This document shows positions 7,300 to 12,839 of a stretch of 12,839 bases of DNA, one piece after another (positions within the stretch are counted from its first letter, which is position 1; every line of letters starts with the position of its first letter). Where the stretch lies: positions 1 through 12,839 of the forward strand of contig JABCPU010001194.1 of assembly GCA_016800925.1 (NCBI GenBank). The letters run 5' to 3'. Source of the stretch: Suillus spraguei (Eukaryota; Basidiomycota; Agaricomycetes; Boletales; Suillaceae). The position numbers and the translations under genes were made by a program. A model generated the notes under the pieces. The model made no database searches and was not told the origin of the DNA. It saw nothing but the letters and a program-made list of their open reading frames with translations.

Positions 7300-8339
7300 C
7301 TTGGAGAAACAAAGATTCGACGTATGTTTCTCCCAATATATTACTAAGACTTGTACGCGCTGTAGGTGAAAGAAAAGAACTTCGTGTCCCTATCACCCTT
7401 CACTCGCGTACTCGCTTAAAATCCGTCGACACCACCGCTGTTATTGATTCAGGAGCAGCAGGAACATTCATTTCTGAGGAGTTTGTGAAACTCCATCAAA
7501 TCACACGACGAAAACTCAAAACACCGTTTCGAGTTACTACGCCAGATGAAACTCTTATCAAGGGAGGACAAATCACACACTACTGTCTCCTAGTGGTCAA
7601 AATCGATGAACGAACCATGTATGGAAAATTCAACATCACCAAACTAGGAAGAAGAGATCAAATCCTTCTGGGAATTCCGTGGTTATGCGCAATGAACCCA
7701 AGTATAGATTGGGCTGCTGAAACACTAGTCCTTCCCCGAACAATGAAATCAGATGAAATCGAAATTGATATGGATACAGATCGAAAGAAGAATGGATTGC
7801 CCCCAGCCTTCAATTGTCATTCTAAGAAATGGCAACATTCCCGACTTCCGAAATCTCTCATTATCCCTTCTATTCCCAATGATCCCGAACCAGAAGTACA
7901 AACACCGAGCACCATTGACCCTATGCCCCTTGTACAATTACCACGAGTGATATCACCAATTCCCTGCACAGAAAAATGCAAGAATGAATCCGAGCCTGAA
8001 TATCGGATCGGCCAAGAACCTATTGAGTAATGGCCAATAGAAGAACAGAAGTATGGGAAAAGAAAAGCAGAAGAAGAAATCCCAGGACGAGATACCAATG
8101 TGCCGAAATTATCCAAATTCTATGTTCCCCCGAAAACTCTATCAGCTTCAATTGAGGAAAACCCCGATGAAGAAGAACCCGTGCCCTCGTTGATTCCAAC
8201 AGAGGATGATGACCAATTCAACACAATGCAAGACGTCTGGCACGCGCCAGAAGTACGTGAAATTTCCTCTTATGAACTTGGAGATGGAGAATTTCTTGTG
8301 GAATATGATACCGATGGAGTTAGCATGAGAATCATATAA
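7290..8339 (+). pseudogene. pol: pol, aspartic protease part and linker (two stop codons)
   Basis: Start of pol in the -1 frame relative to gag. The retropepsin cuts the Gag-Pol polyprotein. The active site is TAVIDSGAAGTFIS (Asp near residue 51 counted from 7296), and the family's second landmark ILLGIPWLCAMNPSIDW is present near 7665-7715. After it comes a long, proline- and acid-rich linker. The frame is cut by TAA at 8028-8030 and again by TAA at 8337-8339, but continues in the same frame after each stop and runs without shift into the reverse transcriptase. Both stops would be single C-to-T changes if the codons were CAA; the original codons are not known. Confidence 0.85.
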
Positions 8340-10145
8340 GAAGTATCCATGGATACACCTCTCATGCAAGATGGAACTTCGCGACTCGAACAACTCCCCA
8401 ACTATTCCACAATCCCCCTTCCTCCTCCGAAATACAGTAACAAAGCTCAGGAATTCGCCACGGATGAGAAGGAAAAGAAAAAGAAATCCTTCGAAGAATT
8501 GGTCCCGGACTATTTGCATGACTTTGCAGACGTCTTCGCTAAAGATGGATTAAACAAACTACCCCCTGAACGCCCTGGTATTGATCATCGGATCGATACT
8601 AAATCCGGTTTTATCCCCCGCACATCTAAGGTTTACCCGCTATCGGAAAAAGAACACGCTGCCGTCAAAACGTTTATCGATGAAAACGTTGCGAAAGGTT
8701 TCATCTCAGAATCGAAGTCACCCCAAGCCAGTGGCTTCTTCTTTGTGGGAAAGAAGAGTGGAGAATTGCGTCCCTGTCAAGATTATCGCTACATCAATGA
8801 TTGGACAGTCAAGAACGCCTATCTGCTCCCACTCCCTATCTCCCTTGTCGCACACCTTCATAACGCACAGTTCTTTACGAAAATGGATATCCAGTCCGGT
8901 TATAACAACATTCGCATCCATCCCAACGATTGCTGGAAAGCGGCTTTTACTACGGAATTCGGCCTTTTCGAACCGAATGTCATGTTCTTTGGCCTCTGCA
9001 ATTCACCGGCAACTTTCCAAGCATACATGAATCGTACCTTCCAGCAGGAGATCAATGAAGGATGGATGGTTATCTACATGGACGATATCCTAATTTTCTC
9101 TACAACCATGGCAGAACATCGTGAACGGACAAGACGGGTTTTGATGAAGATACAAAAAGAACATCTGTTCTTGAAACTGGAGAAATGTACCTTTGATGCA
9201 GAAGAAGTGGAGTACCTCGGAATGATAATTTGCCCCGGACAAGTTGCTATGGACACCGCCAAGACCAAGGGAATCTCCGAATGGCCGATCCCGAAATCTG
9301 TAAAAGATGTTCGGTCATTCCTCGGTTTTTGCAACTTCTACCGCACGTTCATTTCCCACTATTCTGACATCGCCAGACCCCTTATTGATTTGACAAAGAA
9401 AGATAAGATCTTTAATTGGGCAACCGAATGTATGGATGCCTTCGAAGAACTGAAACGACGCTTTACATCCCAACCGGTACTCCATAACCCTGATCCTTCC
9501 CGACAATTTGCTATTGCTACCGACGCTTCGCTTGTGGCAACTGGCGGAGTTCTCTTGCAGACTGATGAGAACGGTGTTTATCACCCATGTGCATATCTCT
9601 CACAGTCTTTGAACCCTGCAGAACGCAATTACCAAATATTTGATCGGGAACTCCTTGCTGTAATCCGGGCATTGACTGAATGGCACCATTATCTTGAAGG
9701 AAACCCACACCCTGTCCTGGTATTCACCGACCACAAGAACCTTCTCTACTTTAGAACTGCACAGAAGCTTACCCGTCGCCAAGCACGTTGGCAATTGATT
9801 TTGTCTACTTACGACATTGAACTGCATCACGTTGCAGGTACTAAGCTGGCAGTACCTGATGCACTATCTCGCCGGCCCGACTATGACTCCGGCAAAGACG
9901 ATAACGAGGACCAAACACTCCTCCCTGATGCGCTATTCATTCGTCTTATCGATACTGATCTGAAGGATGTCTTATCGTCTTCCAATCCCCTCGACGATCC
10001 TGTCTTCAAGACAGCATCTGATGCCCTTGATGGCGTGTGTCTTCCCCCTATGAAGTTGGCACTCTCTGACTGGAAGATTGAGGAGAACGTCCTCTATTTT
10101 AAGAATCGTGCCTATATTCCCCAGCACATCGTCCCAATATCCTGA
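8340..10145 (+). CDS. pol: pol, reverse transcriptase and RNase H part
   Basis: Open frame; the first ATG at 8349 gives 598 residues, but the frame is the direct continuation of the protease segment, so this is not an independent start. It copies the element's RNA into DNA and removes the RNA strand. Reverse transcriptase motifs: KMDIQSGYNNIRI (catalytic Asp, residue 180), FGLCNSPATFQ (motif B), IYMDDILIFS (catalytic Asp pair, residues 245-246). RNase H of the gypsy type: FAIATDASL (Asp 392), NYQIFDRELLAVIRAL (Glu 434), VFTDHKNL (Asp 461), then HHVAGTKLAVPDALSRRPD, which closes the domain (Asp 504). All catalytic residues are present. The frame ends at TGA 10143-10145 through a frameshift just upstream of the integrase zinc domain. 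Confidence 0.93.
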   Translation, partial: EVSMDTPLMQDGTSRLEQLPNYSTIPLPPPKYSNKAQEFATDEKEKKKKSFEELVPDYLHDFADVFAKDGLNKLPPERPGIDHRIDTKSGFIPRTSKVYPLSEKEHAAVKTFIDENVAKGFISESKSPQASGFFFVGKKSGELRPCQDYRYINDWTVKNAYLLPLPISLVAHLHNAQFFTKMDIQSGYNNIRIHPNDCWKAAFTTEFGLFEPNVMFFGLCNSPATFQAYMNRTFQQEINEGWMVIYMDDILIFSTTMAEHRERTRRVLMKIQKEHLFLKLEKCTFDAEEVEYLGMIICPGQVAMDTAKTKGISEWPIPKSVKDVRSFLGFCNFYRTFISHYSDIARPLIDLTKKDKIFNWATECMDAFEELKRRFTSQPVLHNPDPSRQFAIATDASLVATGGVLLQTDENGVYHPCAYLSQSLNPAERNYQIFDRELLAVIRALTEWHHYLEGNPHPVLVFTDHKNLLYFRTAQKLTRRQARWQLILSTYDIELHHVAGTKLAVPDALSRRPDYDSGKDDNEDQTLLPDALFIRLIDTDLKDVLSSSNPLDDPVFKTASDALDGVCLPPMKLALSDWKIEENVLYFKNRAYIPQHIVPIS

Positions 10146-11083
10146 AACGGTATCATGATCATCCTACTGTGGGACATCCCAGTAGGTTCAAAACTGAAGA
10201 ACTCGTCAAATGAGAAGCTTGGTGGCCCGCTATGGGCTCTTATATTCGGAGATACGTCAAGGGCTGCGTTCTTTGTCAGCAAATGAAAGCCGATACTCAC
10301 CCTGTTCGTCCTCCCCTTGCCCCGATCCCTCCTCTGCGACTCGACCCTTTTCCCAGGTCTCTGTTGATCTTATCACTGACCTCCCTGTCTCTGGAGGCTT
10401 TGACAGTATCATGGTTGTGGTAGACCATGGCCTTATGAAGGGGGTAATTATTATCCCTTGTTTGAAAACCATCACTTCCGAAGGCGTTGCTAAACTATTC
10501 TTGAAACACATCTACCGACGATTTGGACTCCATGACAAAGTCATCTCAGATCAAGGTCCACAATTCCTATCTCGCTTCTCTAAGGAGCTCACCCGACTTC
10601 TCGACTACGTCATCGCTCCGTCTACGGCTTATCACCCGCAGACTGATGGTCAAACTGAAAGGCTAAATCAAGAACTTGAAACATACCTACGCATCTATTG
10701 TCGCAACAACCCTGAAGATTGGGTAGAACATCTACCAATCGCCGAATTCGTCCACAACCACCAAAAACATGATGCAAGGAATGCATCACCCTTCTATTTG
10801 ATGATGGGATATGAACCACGCGCTATCCCTCATCTTATCCCTGATTCATCCGTCCCTGCAGCAGAAGATCGAGTACGATCCCTGCAGAAGATAAGAGAAG
10901 AAGCAATCGCCTGCCATAACATTGCAATGCAAACAATGGCCGAATGATCCCGAGGAGATCAGTACATTCCATGGAAGATTGGAGATAAGGTTTGGCTATC
11001 TGCCGCTAATCTTAGACTCAAACTCCCATCAAGGAAACTTGCGCCAAAGCGATACGGACCTTTCCCGATCATCAATGTCTTAT
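10139..11083 (+). pseudogene. pol: pol, integrase part (frameshifted, 3' truncated)
   Basis: Integrase inserts the DNA copy. It is spread over frames. From 10139 in one frame: the zinc-binding start YHDHPTVGHPSRF, a TGA at 10211-10213 (family Arg before EAWW), then GSYIRRYVKGCVLCQQMK with its CX2C pair. Near 10330 a one-base shift leads to the frame holding the catalytic core: PFSQVSVDLITDLP, VISDQGPQF, and YHPQTDGQTERLNQELE. The second Asp and the Glu are 35 residues apart (D,D35E). A TGA at 10945-10947 (family Arg, MAER) stops this frame, but it continues with [20 protein letters not shown] and KRYGPFPII before the inverted LTR at 11084. The last part of the C-terminal domain is missing. 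Confidence 0.88.
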
Positions 11084-11559
11084 TGTTACGAACTGGGGTG
11101 GCATCACCAGCGACAGTGAAAAGACACAGACGGTCTGCTGGGAGTTCTTACAATGTTCAAAAGAGAACAAGGTGAAAGTACAAGGAACGCGTTCCAAGTA
11201 CGATCAAAGGTTCAGCCTCAAAGACAAGTCTAAGAGGTATCTGTGAGAATAGAGACTAAGGCTAAGGAGTGCTTAGTCTTAGAGACGATTCAAGACGACT
11301 TAGGTTGGAGACCTAAGCGAAGGAGATTCCAGGTAAAACCCAGTAAGATTAAAGTAGGGAATCTACTACAAGTACACTGTGCTTAAATAAGCCAATATGT
11401 GCGCACAGACCAAGTAACCGTAGGAACATAACTGCGTATCCTAATAAGGAAGGCATGTGTTTGTACAAATGCGTTGAGCATGTGAGTCAGAGTCATGTGA
11501 TATGACATACAAGTAAAGGAATAAAGGGAAAATGAATAGGGGCATGTACAACTGTAACA
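11084..11559 (-). repeat. Second LTR of the same family, inverted (476 bp)
   Basis: Reverse complement of the left LTR over its full length. Read on the minus strand it begins TGTTAC at 11559 and ends GTAACA at 11084. Its TATA box (11389-11383), start motif (11355-11345) and leader stem-loop (11299-11317) all face left, against pol. Differences from the left LTR number roughly 50 in 475 (by hand). It sits directly against the broken integrase gene on one side and a polypurine tract on the other, so it is best read as the 3' LTR of a separate minus-strand element. No 5-bp match is seen between its immediate flanks (CTTAT and TTACC), so a solo LTR is less likely. Confidence 0.92.
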
Positions 11560-11567
11560 TTACCCCC
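11560..11567 (-). promoter_or_regulatory. Polypurine tract of the minus-strand element
   Basis: Minus strand reads GGGGGTAA directly before the LTR start TGTTAC. A G-run plus TAA at this place is usual for the plus-strand primer of gypsy elements. Its presence on the outer side of the inverted LTR supports this LTR being a 3' LTR of a minus-strand element. Confidence 0.55.
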
Positions 11568-11592
11568 GTATTACGGTGAAAGTCACCGACTT

Positions 11593-12290
11593 TCAATCAC
11601 TTTGGTTCGCATAGTAAACGGGATCGTCACTCCATTCATAGTCTTCGTCAGCAACGGACCCACCCCTCATATATTTAGCTTCCTCAAGGCCAGCGCGTTG
11701 TTTAGAGTCCCATCTCTTTTCTGCTTGAATACGTTCATCATCAAGCTGTTTCTCCCAAGTACGAAGTGCGTCATAAAATCCTTCGTCCTTCCATGTTAAC
11801 TCGAAGGGGGGAGGTCCGACTTGTTTGGGACAATAGATGGATAGGTGAGTAGGCGACCAATATCTGCAAACCTTGCACTGATATTCCGCACAATTCTTCT
11901 GACGATGTCCTAGCAATCCACAGACGCGGCATTTCATATTCTTGTCAGGGTTAGAATGGACTTTGCGCAAGGGAGACGGAGAAATGATAGGCGTGGGGCT
12001 AGTGGATCTGGCGCGCTTCTTTCCCTTATTCTTCTTCATACGTTTTAAGGCGAGGGTGTTAGCTCGCTTGAGTTGTGCCTGTTGAGCAGGGGACAACGTG
12101 TATGCTGACATGGGGAGATCCGGAGTAACTGCTCGTTCAGCAGCCGCAAGAAGTTCGTCGGAGGAGGATGAGGAGGTTATGCCAAAATCTTTTACTAAGA
12201 CGGCGAGACAGGGTCCATTGGACCGAATGATGATGGGATAGACATCGGGGGATGTATATGAAGGTCACGAAGTCGAGGGCCGAGTGTTAC
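11593..12290 (-). CDS. Gag-like protein, zinc-knuckle part (second frame)
   Basis: Probably an RNA/DNA-binding gag-like protein of a retroelement. From the ATG at 12111 there are 172 residues, but the frame is open back to about 12290 and overlaps the frame upstream by roughly 90 nt. A serine run followed by DELLAAAERAVTPDLP precedes the ATG, and I think the true protein is a continuation of the upstream frame through a -1 shift. After the ATG: a basic stretch (KRMKKNKGKKRAR), then two knuckles, C61-C64-H69-C74 (CX2CX4HX4C) and C79-C82-H89-C94 (CX2CX6HX4C), then an acidic, Tyr/Trp-containing tail (DEDYEWSDDPVYYANQ). The double knuckle differs from the single CCHC of the plus-strand Gag (6463-7299), so it is not a copy of it. 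Similar two-knuckle proteins are, from memory, common in Agaricomycete genomes with no known function. Confidence 0.65.
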
Positions 12291-12839
12291 CAGCTCAGTG
12301 GCTGGAATACCTAGTAGCTTAGTGGCTTCACACTGTTCCTTTGTGCAAGGTTCGTACAGCCAATCAGGGCAATCAAGTGAAGTCGTTGCGGGAGGTGGTG
12401 GGATTGGCTGTTTGATGGGGGATGGAGTTCGGGGAGATGCAAGATCAGCTTGCGTTTGTTGTAAATCAGTGATGGCTTCTTCTACTAGGTTTCTGGCCAC
12501 TCTGGTTTCAGCGACTGATTGCTGGATAGTGTCGACAACCGTATTGGTGAGTTGTCCAATTTCTTGCACAGCAGTATATAGGCCAGTAAAGGCATCAAGA
12601 CTAGAATAGATGCGCGAAGAGGCGGGTGCTGGAATAGGAAGTGGCGTATCTCTTTGCGGAGAGGGAGGTCGAGCAACGCCTGCTCGACGTTCGGCAATGA
12701 TATGAATAGCTTCTTCAACATCATTCTTAAAGGAATTGGGAAACAACAGCATAGCATAAGCACGAATGCGTTTCTGAAGATGAATGAAACGGTGACGGAG
12801 TGTGATTTCTGTAGTTTCTTTAGCGGTGCTTTCGATGAG
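12195..12839 (-). CDS. Gag-like protein, N-terminal part (partial)
   Basis: Open frame entering from the right edge; the methionine at 12752 is internal, since the frame stays open upstream to 12839 (ETTEITLRHRFIHLQKRIRA). Residues after that: an amphipathic helical part, a proline-rich linker (PSPQRDTPLPIPAP), a likely coiled coil (FTGLYTAVQEIGQLTNTVVD and the following TIQQSVAETRVARNLVEEA), a second proline-rich part (PIKQPIPPPP), and a conserved-looking end LVTLGPRLRDLHIHPPMS before TAG at 12195-12197. It leads by a -1 frame change into the zinc-knuckle part downstream (12290-11593). A coiled-coil capsid-like part followed by zinc knuckles is the general plan of Gag. No protease or polymerase motif is seen. 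The function is inferred. Confidence 0.6.
   Translation of the reverse strand, partial: LIESTAKETTEITLRHRFIHLQKRIRAYAMLLFPNSFKNDVEEAIHIIAERRAGVARPPSPQRDTPLPIPAPASSRIYSSLDAFTGLYTAVQEIGQLTNTVVDTIQQSVAETRVARNLVEEAITDLQQTQADLASPRTPSPIKQPIPPPPATTSLDCPDWLYEPCTKEQCEATKLLGIPATELVTLGPRLRDLHIHPPMSIPSSFGPMDPVSPS

Larger units (their letters stand above)
5796..11083 (+). mobile_element. Ty3/gypsy retrotransposon (Tf1/sushi-like), 3'-truncated and inactive
   Basis: Order: 5' LTR (5796-6270), self-priming-type primer site (6272-6282), leader, gag (6463-7299), then protease, reverse transcriptase, RNase H and integrase (7290-11083). The gene order with integrase last is that of Ty3/gypsy (Metaviridae-type) elements. 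The internal sequence stops in the integrase C-terminal domain after a KRYGPFPII motif, where an inverted LTR begins. The end of integrase, any chromodomain, its own polypurine tract and 3' LTR are absent from the window. pol carries at least four stops (8028, 8337, 10211, 10945) and two frameshifts (about 10135 and 10330). Confidence 0.92.
11084..12839 (-). mobile_element. Minus-strand LTR element, 3' part (partial, perhaps gag-only)
   Basis: Made of the inverted LTR (11084-11559), a polypurine tract (11567-11560) and a zinc-knuckle gag-like gene on the same strand that ends only 26 nt before that tract. In a complete Ty3/gypsy element the integrase end of pol should come before the 3' LTR; here the gag-like gene does. 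The 5' LTR is outside the window. Whether the gag-like gene is truly part of the element or the LTR end was joined to it by rearrangement cannot be settled here. Confidence 0.55.

Noticed and set aside
8349..10145. Reverse transcriptase as an independent gene starting at 8349
   Set aside because: The frame upstream is the same as the protease frame and is separated only by single stop codons, so it is one broken pol.
11084..11559. Right LTR as a solo LTR inserted in integrase
   Set aside because: The flanks show no 5-bp duplication, integrase does not resume at 11560, and a polypurine-like tract precedes the LTR.

Overview
The window looks like chromosomal DNA of a filamentous basidiomycete, probably an Agaricomycete. 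The reasons are the short (about 45-55 nt) GT...AG introns with fungal branch points, a host gene of a type familiar from mushrooms, a PIF/Harbinger transposon of the fungal kind, and a Ty3/gypsy element of the Tf1/sushi type. Nothing bacterial is present. Most of the window is transposon on transposon, with one host gene at the left edge.

Layout. (1) 1-947, minus strand: the 5' part of a multi-exon host gene for a proline-rich, probably actin-patch/SH3-associated protein; it runs off the left edge and has one unresolved frame change. (2) 948-3036: no confident gene. A possible decayed multi-exon gene lies on the minus strand at 1314-2130, and a hairpin sits at 2953-2996. (3) 3037-5795: remains of a PIF/Harbinger DNA transposon, with a probable left end (TTA target duplication plus inverted-repeat start), an N-terminal exon, an extra segment of about 0.43 kb, a DDE transposase with two introns and several in-frame stops, a 56-nt tandem repeat, and the C-terminal end of a convergent second ORF of the Myb/SANT type. 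(4) 5796-11083: a Ty3/gypsy element on the plus strand with 5' LTR, self-priming-type primer binding site, gag and pol (protease, reverse transcriptase, RNase H, integrase). The pol reading is broken by at least four stops and two frameshifts, and it ends abruptly in the integrase C-terminal region. (5) 11084-11559: a second LTR of the same family in the OPPOSITE orientation. (6) 11560-12839, minus strand: a polypurine tract abutting that inverted LTR, then a zinc-knuckle gag-like protein in two overlapping frames, running off the right edge.

How it fits together. The inverted LTR is not the 3' partner of the plus-strand element. It points the other way, differs from the left LTR by roughly 10% (hand alignment), and carries its own polypurine tract on the outer side. 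The simplest reading is that a minus-strand relative landed in the integrase gene of the plus-strand element, which itself had landed in the Harbinger transposon. The minus-strand element has only a gag-like ORF next to its 3' LTR, so it may be a non-autonomous, gag-only passenger of the same LTR family.

The most striking signal is in the left LTR. Eleven bases at the predicted transcript start (6000-6010, 34 nt after a TATA box) are the exact reverse complement of the 11 bases placed one base after the LTR (6272-6282). This is the arrangement expected for Tf1-type self-primed reverse transcription. Many stop codons in both transposons are explained by C-to-T (or G-to-A) changes in otherwise open frames, which suggests mutation by deamination or a RIP-like process.
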